A stretch of 64,000 nucleotides of DNA from Pseudomonas sp. TCU-HL1 (GCF_001708505.1 NZ_CP015992.1:1178001-1242000); one strand, 5' to 3'. Shown: positions 1 through 9,711, counted from the first letter of the stretch. Numbers and translations are program-made. Notes: generated by a model not told the origin, from the sequence alone.

Positions 1-51
1 GGCCTTGAGCAGGACGGGATCGTCGGGAAGGGAGTCTGCGCCAGATTTCAT
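1..51 (-). CDS. tnpC: IS66 family transposase TnpC, N-terminal fragment (truncated by window edge)
   Basis: Seventeen codons starting at an ATG at 51 read MKSGADSLPDDPVLLKA, an opening typical of the large IS66 transposase. The gene lies directly downstream of tnpB, 19 bp after its stop, which is the normal IS66 order. The rest is outside the window, so whether it is intact cannot be judged. Confidence 0.55.
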   Translation of the reverse strand, partial: MKSGADSLPDDPVLLKA

Positions 52-70
52 GGCGCCGGATTATACCGAC

Positions 71-427
71 TCAGCTCACAAAACGCGGGGTCAGCACCTT
101 GTGTGGCTGGTTCCCCCAGAGGTCGAATCCTGCCAGCAACTGATTCAGTTCCCGCACCGTCAACACGATGGGCTCTTCAGCATCAGGCTTGGTCTTGAAA
201 CGCTCGGCCTGCAGGCGCTTGAGCCACAGGCAAAAGCCATTGCGTTCCCAATAGAGGATCTTCACCCGGTTGCGTGTTTTGTTGAGGAAGACGAACAACA
301 CCGGGTCGAACACGGCCACCTTGATATCCAGCTCCACCAAGGCCGCCAGACCATCAATGGACTTCCGGAAGTCGACGGGTTTCGGATAGAGGTAGACGGC
401 TTTGACCTTGGCGTCCGGACGCATCAT
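71..427 (-). CDS. tnpB: IS66 family accessory protein TnpB
   Basis: A 118-residue protein of the IS66 Orf2/TnpB family. It shows the family pattern of a YLYPKPVDFRKSIDGL segment near residue 12 and a VFLNKTRNRVKILYWERNGFCLW core around residues 46-68 (quoted in parts: FLNKTRNRVKILYW, then ERNGFCLWLKRL). TnpB is needed with TnpC for IS66 transposition, although its biochemical role is not settled. The length is normal and the frame is intact. Two adjacent ATG codons open the frame; the first is used here. The adjoining tnpC start supports an element that could still be functional, apart from the missing tnpA. Confidence 0.9.
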   Translation of the reverse strand: MMRPDAKVKAVYLYPKPVDFRKSIDGLAALVELDIKVAVFDPVLFVFLNKTRNRVKILYWERNGFCLWLKRLQAERFKTKPDAEEPIVLTVRELNQLLAGFDLWGNQPHKVLTPRFVS

Positions 428-505
428 GACGGGGCTCCACTGGGAAAACGGGAGCCCAGCATCCGCAAGCGGATCGTTCAGTTGAAGGTGGGGTTCATGG
501 AGCGC

Positions 506-1165
506 TTACGGTCTATCCAGGGTGACCTGCGCGGCGATGATGTTCAGCCCGGCATTACGCACCATCACCTTGGCGCGGCCTTCGGCATCGGTCGTGGCGC
601 TCACGGCATCAGGCTCTCCCCGGTAGTCACCGATCAGTTCGACGCCCGCCGCCGGCTTGCCATCCAGCAGGACCCTGACCGGCAGCGGCTTACCCGGTCC
701 GATTTCCAGCGGGTCGGCTTCCGGCACTATTGCCAGGCGAATTCGCTTGAGTTCGGGCAGATGTGCGCCGGGTTGGTAGATGGCCAGGCTGTATTTCCAG
801 GTGTGGATGGAGGCGATGGCCGCAGGTACTTGCTGCAGCCCCTGATTGATCCACTGCTTGTCGGCGGTCTGTGACCAGGGGCCGTTGTCCAGGGCGACCG
901 CCAGGGTCGCCGGCGTTTTCAGTGGCTTGAGCCGGGCATGGTCGACGAGGCGTTCGACGGTCACCGGAATCATCCGGCCCAGGCCGTCGTAAGCCCAGGC
1001 GCCGCTGACCTTTTCGGCCCTGAAGGCGTCGTCCTCGGCGCCGTGGCCATAGATCACTTCGACGTTGCCGCGCCGTTGTTCGGTCCACAGACCGTGGGCC
1101 TGGACGTTGCTGGTGACGAGGGCGATGAGCAGGGGGGTGGCGAGCAAGCGCTTATTCAGTCGCAT
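506..1165 (-). pseudogene. DUF4198 periplasmic protein, C terminus cut by IS66 insertion
   Basis: A 219-residue frame with a clear Sec signal peptide (MRLNKRLLATPLLIALVTSNVQA, cleavage before HG; residues 1-23). The body is of the DUF4198 type, exported proteins often encoded beside TonB-dependent receptors and metal-uptake genes. The last domain is a carboxypeptidase-regulatory-like beta fold (PLPVRVLLDGKPAAGVEL, then TTDAEGRAKVMVRNAG). The frame stops at 506-508 with a TAA that is part of the IS66 end (GTAAG), so native codons end at about 510. Family members usually continue a few dozen residues past the NIIAAQV strand, so the last strand or strands are probably lost. The start is 11 bp after the TonB receptor stop, which indicates one transcript with it. 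Partial function is possible. Confidence 0.75.
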
Positions 1166-1176
1166 GAAGATTCCTT

Positions 1177-3297
1177 TCAGAGGTCGAGGGTGAGGTTGAG
1201 GCTGAGGTTGCGTGGCTCGCCCGGCATGACCCAGACGCTGTTGTAGGAGCGGTCGTAGTACTTGCGGTCGAAGAGGTTGTTCAGGTTCAAGCCGAGGGTG
1301 ACGTGTTCGCTGGCTTTGTAGTGCGCGAGGAGGTCGAGGGTCGCGTAGCCGGGCAGCTCGAACTCGGTGCCCGCCTGGCCTGAGCGATCACCGACATGGT
1401 TGAGGGCCGCCCCAGCGTCCGAGCCGCGCAACCGTCCGTTCTGGAGTTCGTACACGGCCATCAGGCTTGCGCTATGTTCGGGTACGCCCAGCAGGCGACT
1501 GCCTTCGGGAAGCACGTTGTCCCGGGTGACCTCGGCGTTGATGTAGGCATAGGCGCCGATGACGCGTACGGCATCGCTCAGTTGGCCGCTGACTTGCAGG
1601 TCCAGGCCCTGGCTGCGGGCTTGTCCGGCGGCAATGTTCTGTCCGGGATTGTTCGGGTCGGCCGTGAGCACGTTTTCCTTGTCGATGTGGAAAACGGCGA
1701 CGGTGGCACCCAGGCGGCCGTCCAGCAGGTCCAGTTTGACGCCCGCTTCCTTGCCCAGACCCTTCTCCGGTTCGAAGACCGTACCCTGGCTGCTGATGGT
1801 GTTGGGTTTGACCGAGCTGGCCGCGTTGGCGAAGAGCCCGACTTCCGGCGTCAGCTGATACAGCACGCCACTGCGCAGGGTCAGGTTGTCCTTGTCCTGG
1901 CGATTGTTCGCGTTGGTGGTACGGTTCAGCGCGATCTGTTCGAAATGCTCGAAGCGGGCTCCGATCACGCCTTTCCAGCCGCCCCCGAAATCGACCTGGT
2001 CCTGGAGGTTGAATGCGCGGCTTTCCACTTGCTCGAAGAAATCATTTGGGTTGACCAGGGCCGGCTTGGGCTTGCCGTACACCGGCTTGTAGATGCCCTG
2101 CCCGTAGGCCAGCGACGCGAGGCTCTGCGGGTAGCTCTGGCTATTGCGGTAGTTCTCGTATTCCAGCCCGATGAGCGGCTGATGCAGCCAGTTTCCCGTC
2201 TCGAAGAACCCGTGCAGTTCCAGTTGGGTGATGCTGTCATTCCATTCGAAGTCGCGCTGGCGATAAAAGCGACTGACCTGCGTGCCGATCAACCGTGAGC
2301 TCTCCGACGCGTCGCCGTGCAGGTGGCCCTGGGCATAGTGGTTGGCCAGGCGCAGCTTCCAGTTGTCATCGAGCTTATGCTCCAGGCTGGCCTGAAGCAT
2401 CTGGTTGCGGTTGCGGATATCGCCGTCATTGGGCTCGCCGAGGAAGGTGGAGCGTTTGACCGAGCCCATCTCGCCGTTCACCGCCGGGATACCGCGATCG
2501 AACACCGAGTCGTGTTGGACGAATTCGGCCTCCAGCAGCAGGCGGGTATCGGGGTTCAGTTGCCAACTCAGCGAAGGGCTGACAAGCAGGCGCTGGTTGT
2601 CGACATGGTCACGGAAGCTGCCGTTGTCTTCTGTGGCCAGGTTGATGCGAGATAGCAGTTTGTCTTCGTCGTCGAGGGGAGCATTGACGTCCAGGCTGGC
2701 GCGATAGCGGTCCCAGCTTCCTGCGCTGGCCTTGAACTGGGAGAAGGTTTCGGTTTGCGGTTTCTTGGTCACGATGTTCACCGTGCCACCCGGATCGCCG
2801 CGACCATAGAGGCTGGCGGCGGGGCCCTTGAGTACTTCGATGCGCTCGATACCGGAGGCATCGGGCGAACTGTAGCTGCCGCGGTTGATGGCGAAGCCGT
2901 TCTTGTACAGCTCACCGGTGGTGAAGCCGCGAATGCTGTAGGAGAGGAAGGTCAGGCCACCAAAGTTGTTCTGCCGCGATACGCCACCGGCGAAGTCCAG
3001 GGCGCGATCGAGGCGAGTGATTTCCAGATCCTCCAGGGCCTGCGCCGGGACGACGCTGATGGCCTGGGGAATGTCGCGGATATCGGTATCGGTGCGAGTG
3101 GCGCTGGCCGAACGGGTAGCGCGATAACCCTGCACTGGGCCGTCGGCGATTTCCTGGCGGCGGCTGTCGATCTGGATGTCATCGAGCAACAAGGGGAGAG
3201 CGGTTTCGGCGGCTGCGGCTTCACCCATGAGGCTCAGCAGGCGCAAGATGACGGGAGGGCATCGGATGGTCTCGCTGCTTATGTAATAACATAGCAT
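1177..3297 (-). CDS. TonB-dependent siderophore receptor (ferrichrome-receptor type)
   Basis: An outer-membrane TonB-dependent receptor of about 700 residues. The plug domain lies at roughly residues 60-170, with RDIPQAISVVPAQ, SYSIRGF, IERIEVLKGPAASLYG and PGGTVNIVTKKP; a 22-strand barrel follows, ending in NLSLNLTLDL. The RDIPQ and GxxSxLYG features place it with siderophore receptors of the FhuA/FiuA kind; the ligand cannot be read from sequence. The frame opens at 3297, but its first 25 or so residues do not make a signal peptide. A second ATG at 3262 in another frame reads MPSRHLAPA before stopping, while the main frame then gives LLSLMGEAAAAE. Joined, these would look like a short signal peptide, so a small frameshift near 3235-3245 is possible. 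The gene is followed by the DUF4198 gene. Confidence 0.85.
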   Translation of the reverse strand: MLCYYISSETIRCPPVILRLLSLMGEAAAAETALPLLLDDIQIDSRRQEIADGPVQGYRATRSASATRTDTDIRDIPQAISVVPAQALEDLEITRLDRALDFAGGVSRQNNFGGLTFLSYSIRGFTTGELYKNGFAINRGSYSSPDASGIERIEVLKGPAASLYGRGDPGGTVNIVTKKPQTETFSQFKASAGSWDRYRASLDVNAPLDDEDKLLSRINLATEDNGSFRDHVDNQRLLVSPSLSWQLNPDTRLLLEAEFVQHDSVFDRGIPAVNGEMGSVKRSTFLGEPNDGDIRNRNQMLQASLEHKLDDNWKLRLANHYAQGHLHGDASESSRLIGTQVSRFYRQRDFEWNDSITQLELHGFFETGNWLHQPLIGLEYENYRNSQSYPQSLASLAYGQGIYKPVYGKPKPALVNPNDFFEQVESRAFNLQDQVDFGGGWKGVIGARFEHFEQIALNRTTNANNRQDKDNLTLRSGVLYQLTPEVGLFANAASSVKPNTISSQGTVFEPEKGLGKEAGVKLDLLDGRLGATVAVFHIDKENVLTADPNNPGQNIAAGQARSQGLDLQVSGQLSDAVRVIGAYAYINAEVTRDNVLPEGSRLLGVPEHSASLMAVYELQNGRLRGSDAGAALNHVGDRSGQAGTEFELPGYATLDLLAHYKASEHVTLGLNLNNLFDRKYYDRSYNSVWVMPGEPRNLSLNLTLDL

Positions 3298-3303
3298 TTT
3301 GCG

Positions 3304-3323
3304 AGGTGAGAATTGTTCCTGTC
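3304..3323 (-). promoter_or_regulatory. Possible Fur half-site upstream of the TonB receptor
   Basis: The stretch contains GTGAGAATTGTTC just upstream of the receptor frame. The TGAGAAT half matches half of a typical Fur box and the other half is poor. The only support is this half match plus the expectation that siderophore receptors are Fur-repressed. Confidence 0.3.
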
Positions 3324-3351
3324 CAGTATCGGAATCTGCTTGGACTCGATT

Positions 3352-3383
3352 GTGGAAAAGAAAACGGCGCCCGAAGGCGCCGT
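3352..3383 (-). terminator. Rho-independent terminator of algW
   Basis: An 8-bp GC stem (ACGGCGCC / GGCGCCGT, 3364-3383) with a tetraloop is followed on the minus strand by a T-rich run. It lies 10 bp past the algW stop. Confidence 0.85.
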
Positions 3384-3392
3384 CATCGTCGA

Positions 3393-4544
<1,152 letters not shown>

Positions 4545-4656
4545 CGAGGGGGGAATCCTGAGGGTTGCGAGGGGCAGGGGTGCCCCTTAAGGTGGCGCCA
4601 TTATACGAGGGCGCCCGTTAAAAACGAGTCGTCCGCAACAGCTTGTGAGGAACGCC

Positions 4657-5415
4657 ATGGCCATTGCCCTGAACACTCTGGTGGACGAAGCCGACCGCTA
4701 TCTGAATGCTGCGCGCATCCAGGATTACTGCCCCAATGGCCTGCAGGTCGAAGGGCGTCCCCAGGTCAGCCGGATCGTCACCGGCGTCACCGCCAGCCAG
4801 GCGCTCCTGGACGCTGCGATCGAGGTCGAGGCGGACGTGGTGCTGGTGCATCATGGTTACTTCTGGAAGGGCGAGAACCCCTGCGTCGTGGGCATGAAGC
4901 AAAAACGCCTGAAAACCTTGCTGGCCAACGACGTCAGCCTGCTGGCCTACCACTTGCCGCTGGACGTCCATCCTGACGTGGGCAACAACGTGCAGCTGGC
5001 GCGTCAGCTGGATATCATCGTCGAAGGCCCACTGGAGCCGGACAATCCGCGTACCGTGGGCCTGATCGGCGCGCTGGCCGAGCCCATGAGCGCCACCGAT
5101 TTCGCTCGCCGCGTGCGTGAGGTCCTGGGGCGCGAGCCGCTGCTCGTCGAGGGCGACCGGATGATTAGCCGGATCGGCTGGTGTACCGGTGGTGGTCAGG
5201 GCTACATCGACACGGCCATCGCGGCGGGCGTCGACCTCTATCTGACGGGGGAGGCCTCGGAGCAGACCTTCCACAGTGCGAGGGAGAATGGCATCAGCTT
5301 CATCGCTGCCGGCCACCACGCGACAGAGCGCTATGGGGTGCAGGCACTGGGTGACTACCTGGCCCGCCGATTCGCGCTGGAGCACCTCTTCATCGACTGC
5401 CCGAACCCCGTGTGA
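4657..5415 (+). CDS. Nif3-like dinuclear metal centre protein (YbgI/DUF34 family)
   Basis: A 252-residue member of the Nif3/YbgI family, which forms hexameric rings with two metal ions per subunit. The metal-binding features are visible: VLVHHGYFWKGE (HH near residue 65), AYHLPLDVHP (near residue 100) and the late AAGHHATERYGVQAL segment. The exact function is unresolved; roles in metal handling or GTP cyclohydrolase I-like chemistry have been suggested for relatives. The start chosen is the ATG at 4657, eight bases after a GAGG ribosome site; the upstream GTG at 4645 overlaps that site. It corresponds to PA4445, next to algW and the cys genes as in P. aeruginosa. Confidence 0.88.
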   Translation: MAIALNTLVDEADRYLNAARIQDYCPNGLQVEGRPQVSRIVTGVTASQALLDAAIEVEADVVLVHHGYFWKGENPCVVGMKQKRLKTLLANDVSLLAYHLPLDVHPDVGNNVQLARQLDIIVEGPLEPDNPRTVGLIGALAEPMSATDFARRVREVLGREPLLVEGDRMISRIGWCTGGGQGYIDTAIAAGVDLYLTGEASEQTFHSARENGISFIAAGHHATERYGVQALGDYLARRFALEHLFIDCPNPV

Positions 5416-5563
5416 GACGGGGCCGGGCGCATCTATCCGGTCGGCATATCGCTAGATTGTTTCGTTCTAAACAGGTCCCTCAATAGAATGAGGGGCTGTG
5501 TTAGAGTGCCGGCTCGTCCACGGCCCGCCGGCCGTCGTATCAGAAAGACCTTCGTGAGTAGCC

Positions 5564-6481
5564 ATGCTCGATAAACTGACGCACCTGAAACAGCTGGAGG
5601 CGGAGAGCATCCACATCATTCGTGAAGTGGCCGCCGAATTCGACAACCCGGTGATGCTCTACTCCATCGGTAAAGACTCTGCCGTCATGCTGCATCTGGC
5701 GCGCAAGGCGTTCTTCCCCGGCAAGCTGCCGTTTCCGGTCATGCACGTCGACACTCGCTGGAAGTTCCAGGAGATGTACAGCTTCCGCGACAAGATGGTC
5801 GCCGAGATGGGCCTGGACCTGATCACCCACGTCAACCCGGAAGGCGTCGCCCAGGGCATCAACCCCTTCACCCATGGCAGTGCCAAGCACACTGACGTGA
5901 TGAAGACCGAGGGCCTCAAGCAGGCGCTCGACAAGTACGGTTTCGATGCGGCCTTCGGCGGTGCTCGTCGTGACGAGGAGAAGTCCCGCGCCAAGGAGCG
6001 CGTCTACTCCTTCCGCGACAGCAAACACCGCTGGGACCCGAAGAACCAGCGTCCCGAGCTTTGGAACGTCTACAACGGCAAGGTGAAGAAGGGCGAGTCG
6101 ATCCGTGTCTTCCCGCTGTCCAACTGGACCGAACTGGACATCTGGCAGTACATCTATCTGGAACAGATCCCGATCGTCCCGCTGTACTTCGCCGCCGAGC
6201 GCGAAGTCATCGAGAAGAACGGCACGCTGATCATGATCGACGACGAACGCATCCTTGAGCATCTCTCCGACGAAGAGAAAGCACGTATCGAGAAGCGCAT
6301 GGTGCGTTTCCGCACCCTGGGCTGCTACCCGCTCACCGGTGCGGTGGAATCCACTGCCACGACGCTGCCGGAAATCATCCAGGAAATGCTCCTGACCCGC
6401 ACTTCCGAACGCCAGGGGCGGGTCATCGACCACGATGCCGCCGGCTCGATGGAAGAGAAGAAACGTCAGGGCTATTTCTAA
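5564..6481 (+). CDS. cysD: Sulfate adenylyltransferase subunit 2 (small subunit)
   Basis: A 305-residue catalytic subunit of ATP sulfurylase, which makes adenosine 5'-phosphosulfate from sulfate and ATP in the cytoplasm. It is an N-type ATP-pyrophosphatase related to PAPS reductase; the PP-loop is at residues 33-43 (YSIGKDSAVML), followed by HVDTRWKFQEMY. The C-terminal QGRVIDHDAAGSMEEKKRQGYF region (read in parts) is typical of CysD. The ATG at 5564 is the start in all close homologues. A 148-bp upstream gap should hold the CysB-controlled promoter, but no clear -35 is visible. cysNC follows after 12 bp, so the two are one operon and form the CysDN complex. Confidence 0.97.
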   Translation: MLDKLTHLKQLEAESIHIIREVAAEFDNPVMLYSIGKDSAVMLHLARKAFFPGKLPFPVMHVDTRWKFQEMYSFRDKMVAEMGLDLITHVNPEGVAQGINPFTHGSAKHTDVMKTEGLKQALDKYGFDAAFGGARRDEEKSRAKERVYSFRDSKHRWDPKNQRPELWNVYNGKVKKGESIRVFPLSNWTELDIWQYIYLEQIPIVPLYFAAEREVIEKNGTLIMIDDERILEHLSDEEKARIEKRMVRFRTLGCYPLTGAVESTATTLPEIIQEMLLTRTSERQGRVIDHDAAGSMEEKKRQGYF

Positions 6482-6493
6482 GGATTCCGTACC

Positions 6494-8395
6494 ATGAGCC
6501 ACCAATCCGATCTGATCAGCGAGGACATCCTCGCCTACCTGGCCCAGCACGAACGCAAGGAACTGCTGCGCTTCCTCACGTGCGGCAACGTCGACGACGG
6601 CAAGAGCACCCTGATCGGGCGCCTGCTGCACGACTCCAAGATGATCTATGAAGATCACCTGGAAGCCATTACCCGCGACTCCAAGAAAGTCGGCACCACC
6701 GGCGATGACGTCGATCTGGCGCTGCTGGTGGACGGCCTGCAGGCCGAGCGCGAGCAAGGCATCACCATCGACGTGGCGTACCGCTACTTCAGCACCGCCA
6801 AGCGCAAATTCATCATCGCCGACACCCCCGGCCATGAGCAGTACACCCGCAACATGGCCACCGGCGCGTCCACCTGCGACCTGGCCATCATCCTGGTCGA
6901 CGCTCGTTACGGTGTTCAGACCCAGACCCGCCGGCACAGTTACATCGCCTCCTTGCTGGGTATCAAACACATCGTCGTCGCCATCAACAAGATGGACCTG
7001 AAAGACTTCGACCAAGGCGTGTTCGAGAGCATCAAGGCCGACTACCTGCAGTTTGCCGAACGCATCAAGCTCAACCCCACCTCGATCCACTTCGTGCCGA
7101 TGTCGGCCCTGAAGGGCGACAACGTGGTGAACAAGAGCGAGCGCTCGCCCTGGTACACCGGTCAGTCGCTCATGGAAATCCTTGAAACCGTGGAAATCGC
7201 CGGCGACCGCAATGTCTCCGATATGCGCTTCCCGGTGCAGTACGTGAACCGTCCTAACCTGAACTTCCGCGGCTTCGCCGGCACCCTTGCCAGCGGCATC
7301 GTGCGCAAGGGTGACGATGTGGTGGCCCTGCCGTCCGGCAAGGGCAGTCGGGTCAAGTCCATCGTCACCTACGAAGGCGAACTGGAGCAGGCCGGTCCCG
7401 GTCAGGCCATTACCCTGACCCTGGAAGACGAGATCGACGTGTCTCGCGGCGACATGCTGGTGCATGCCGACAACCGTCCCGTTGTGACCGACAGCTTCGA
7501 CGCCATGCTGGTGTGGATGGCCGAGGAACCCATGCTTCCGGGCAAGAAGTACGACATCAAGCGCGCGACCAGCTATGTGCCGGGCTCCATCCCGAGCATT
7601 GCGCACAAGGTGGACGTGAACACTCTTGAGGAGACTGCGGCCAGCAGCCTGCAGCTGAACGAGATTGCCAAGGTCAAGATCAGCCTGGATGCGCCCGTTG
7701 CCCTCGACGGCTACGAGCAGAACCGCACCACCGGTGCCTTCATCGTCATCGACCGTTTGACCAATGGCACCGTTGGTGCCGGCATGATCATCGCCGACCC
7801 GCAAGCCGGCCGAAACGTCGATGGCCATCATGGCAAGCAGGCTCACGTATCCCGCGAGGAGCGTTCCGCGCGCTTCGGCCAGCAGCCGGCGACCGTGCTG
7901 TTCAGCGGCCTTTCCGGCGCCGGCAAGAGCACCCTGGCCTATGCCGTGGAGCGCAAGCTGTTCGACATGGGGCGTGCCGTCTATGTGCTGGATGGCCAGA
8001 ACCTGCGTCACGACCTGAACAAGGGGCTGCCGCAGGATCGTGTCGGGCGCACCGAGAACTGGCGCCGCGCGGCTCACGTCGCGCGTCAGTTCAACGAAGC
8101 CGGCCTGCTGACCCTGGCCGCGTTCGTGGCTCCAGATGCCGAAGGTCGCGAGCAGGCCAGGGCGCTGATCGGTGCCGACCGCCTGATCACCGTCTACGTT
8201 CAGGCATCACCCCAGGCATGCCGCGAGCGTGACCCGCAGGGCCTGTACGCTGCCGGTCAGGACAACATCCCCGGTGAGTCCTTCCCGTATGACATCCCGC
8301 TGGATGCGGACCTGGTGATCGATACCCAGTCCATCGATGTGGAAGAGGGTGTGAAGCGGGTGCTGGAGCTGCTGCGTTCTCGCGGCGCGATCTAA
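6494..8395 (+). CDS. cysNC: Bifunctional sulfate adenylyltransferase subunit 1 / adenylylsulfate kinase
   Basis: A 633-residue fusion. Residues 1 to about 450 are the CysN GTPase, an EF-Tu-like translational-GTPase fold, with P-loop GNVDDGKST (31-39), G3 DTPGHEQY and G4 NKMD. The C-terminal part is APS kinase (CysC) with its own P-loop GLSGAGKS (472-479), LDGQNLRHDLNKGL and FVAPDAEGREQAR. CysN couples GTP hydrolysis to sulfate adenylation by CysD, and the kinase domain then makes PAPS. The fused form is standard in Pseudomonas, where enteric bacteria have separate cysN and cysC. The operon ends at a strong terminator 19 bp downstream. Confidence 0.97.
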   Translation: MSHQSDLISEDILAYLAQHERKELLRFLTCGNVDDGKSTLIGRLLHDSKMIYEDHLEAITRDSKKVGTTGDDVDLALLVDGLQAEREQGITIDVAYRYFSTAKRKFIIADTPGHEQYTRNMATGASTCDLAIILVDARYGVQTQTRRHSYIASLLGIKHIVVAINKMDLKDFDQGVFESIKADYLQFAERIKLNPTSIHFVPMSALKGDNVVNKSERSPWYTGQSLMEILETVEIAGDRNVSDMRFPVQYVNRPNLNFRGFAGTLASGIVRKGDDVVALPSGKGSRVKSIVTYEGELEQAGPGQAITLTLEDEIDVSRGDMLVHADNRPVVTDSFDAMLVWMAEEPMLPGKKYDIKRATSYVPGSIPSIAHKVDVNTLEETAASSLQLNEIAKVKISLDAPVALDGYEQNRTTGAFIVIDRLTNGTVGAGMIIADPQAGRNVDGHHGKQAHVSREERSARFGQQPATVLFSGLSGAGKSTLAYAVERKLFDMGRAVYVLDGQNLRHDLNKGLPQDRVGRTENWRRAAHVARQFNEAGLLTLAAFVAPDAEGREQARALIGADRLITVYVQASPQACRERDPQGLYAAGQDNIPGESFPYDIPLDADLVIDTQSIDVEEGVKRVLELLRSRGAI

Positions 8396-8410
8396 GCAAC
8401 TGCCCAAACA

Positions 8411-8438
8411 AAGAGCCCCGCATTCGCGGGGCTTTTTG
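8411..8438 (+). terminator. Terminator of cysD-cysNC (also usable from the other side)
   Basis: A 7-bp stem AGCCCCG / CGGGGCT (8414-8433) with loop CATTCG is followed by a T5 run. It lies between convergent genes and also has an A-rich left flank, so it may stop the zapG transcript too. Confidence 0.9.
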
Positions 8439-8485
8439 TTGGTTTCCAGCAAGGCCGGCAGCTTGCCCGGCCAGCCATGGTGGTT

Positions 8486-8926
8486 TCAGTATTTGCCTTT
8501 CAGGCCAAAGGTTTCGTCCAGGGTACCCGGAGCATCCGGAGACTTGGGCGCGTAATCCTTGGGTGCTTCGTTGCTCTTCGGCGGGGTCAGGCGCTCGCGC
8601 GGGCTGGCGGCTTCGTCAGCGTGCAGGGCAGCCAGCAGGCGCTGGCGGGTCAGTTCGTCCAGGGCCAGGCGATTGGCACCTTCAGAGAGGTGCTCCTGCA
8701 CTTCCTGGTAGCTCTGGGTGAGCTTCTTCACCAGGCTGGCGGTAGTGTTGAAGTGGGTGACCACCTCGCTCTGGTAGGTATCGAATCGTTCCTGCAGATC
8801 ATCCAGCTGACGCTGCGTCCGGTTCGGGGCCGCGTTGGGCACGATCCGGGCGATCAGGAAACCGATACCGATACCGGCGAGCAGGGCGAAGGCTGGTAAC
8901 AACCAGACGGTGAGCGACTGTTCCAC
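8486..8926 (-). CDS. zapG: ZapG/YhcB-family membrane protein (DUF1043)
   Basis: A 146-residue protein with a single N-terminal membrane helix (residues 6-26, VWLLPAFALLAGIGIGFLIA) followed by a coiled coil (about 37-110) and a Pro-rich tail ending in DETFGLKGKY. This is the DUF1043/YhcB layout; the E. coli protein links cell envelope synthesis with division. It stands alone, convergent with cysNC and divergent from the hydrolase gene. It corresponds to PA4441. Function in Pseudomonas is inferred from the family. Confidence 0.88.
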   Translation of the reverse strand: MEQSLTVWLLPAFALLAGIGIGFLIARIVPNAAPNRTQRQLDDLQERFDTYQSEVVTHFNTTASLVKKLTQSYQEVQEHLSEGANRLALDELTRQRLLAALHADEAASPRERLTPPKSNEAPKDYAPKSPDAPGTLDETFGLKGKY

Positions 8927-9055
8927 GAGTCCTTCCTCTATAAGCGGCTTTGCTTTACGTTAACGGCTCGAATCCGCGCTGTATACCGCGACGCAAGCCC
9001 TGTTGTGCTAATCCAAGACGAGTCGACCCGGCATGGGGTCACGGAGTTTCCCTAG

Positions 9056-9682
9056 TTGATCCGCGAAAACCCTCTTCTGCTCGACGGTCCCTGCGGCCAG
9101 CTCGAGGCGCTGCACCTTGATCTGCCTGAGGCCAGGGGCCTGGCGCTGATCTGCCATCCCAATCCGGTGCAAGGCGGCACCATGCTCAACAAAGTGGTTT
9201 CCACCCTGCAACGTACGGCCCGAGACGCGGGTTACAGCACGCTGCGCTTCAATTACCGGGGCGTCGGCGCCAGTGCCGGCAGCCATGACATGGGCACTGG
9301 CGAAGTGGATGACGCCGAAGCCGCGGCCCGCTGGTTCTGCGCTCAACACCCGGAGCTGCCGCTGACCCTGCTCGGTTTTTCCTTTGGCGGCTTCGTAGCT
9401 GCCAGCCTGGCTGGCCGACTGGAGCGCGAGGGCGTCGACGTGCCTCGCCTGTTCATGGTGGCGCCGGCAGTGATGCGCATGACTGCCGACAACCCGCTGC
9501 CCGAGGGCGGTGAGCTGACCGTGATCCAGCCCGACACCGATGAAGTCGTGCCGCCCCAGGCGGTGTATGACTGGTCCGCGGGCCTCGCACGCCCCCATGA
9601 GCTGCTGAAAGTGGCAGAATGCGGGCACTTCTTCCACGGCAAGCTGACCGATCTCAAGGACCTGGTCCTGCCGCGTCTCTGA
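9056..9682 (+). CDS. Alpha/beta hydrolase (small serine hydrolase)
   Basis: A 208-residue cytoplasmic hydrolase of the YqiA/PA4440 kind. The nucleophile elbow GFSFGG places Ser109 as nucleophile; Asp162 (QPDTDEVV) and His191 or His194 (GHFFHGKL) complete the likely triad. CHPNPVQGGTM at residues 33-43 forms the oxyanion-side loop typical of this subfamily. The start is a TTG at 9056, nine bases after ACGGAG; no in-frame ATG fits the family N terminus. The substrate is unknown. trpS begins 29 bp downstream, so the two are probably co-transcribed. Confidence 0.85.
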   Translation: MIRENPLLLDGPCGQLEALHLDLPEARGLALICHPNPVQGGTMLNKVVSTLQRTARDAGYSTLRFNYRGVGASAGSHDMGTGEVDDAEAAARWFCAQHPELPLTLLGFSFGGFVAASLAGRLEREGVDVPRLFMVAPAVMRMTADNPLPEGGELTVIQPDTDEVVPPQAVYDWSAGLARPHELLKVAECGHFFHGKLTDLKDLVLPRL

Positions 9683-9711
9683 TTCCGAACGAACTCTGAC
9701 AAGCGAACACC

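Larger units (their letters stand above)
1..509 (-). mobile_element. IS66-family element, one end (runs off the left edge)
   Basis: The stretch carries the start of a TnpC transposase gene and a complete TnpB gene, both on the minus strand. Its outer end is at about 509, where the minus strand reads GTAAGCGCTCCATG; IS66-family ends typically start with GTAA. Only about 80 bp separate this end from the tnpB start, so the usual tnpA gene is absent at this end. The insertion lies in the 3' end of a DUF4198 gene whose reading frame now stops inside the IS end. The other end and the target duplication lie outside the window, so the boundary rests on one end only. Confidence 0.75.

Noticed and set aside
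5..874. A 289-codon plus-strand frame at the left edge
   Set aside because: It runs antisense through tnpB, the IS end and the DUF4198 gene; crossing an insertion junction rules out a conserved gene.
3298..3392. Small plus-strand frames between the receptor and algW
   Set aside because: They overlap algW and its terminator and have no ribosome site.
5540..8077. An 845-codon minus-strand frame across cysD and cysNC
   Set aside because: It is antisense to two certain genes, and its low-complexity His/Gln/Val/Leu-rich composition is what reverse translation of GC-rich codons gives.
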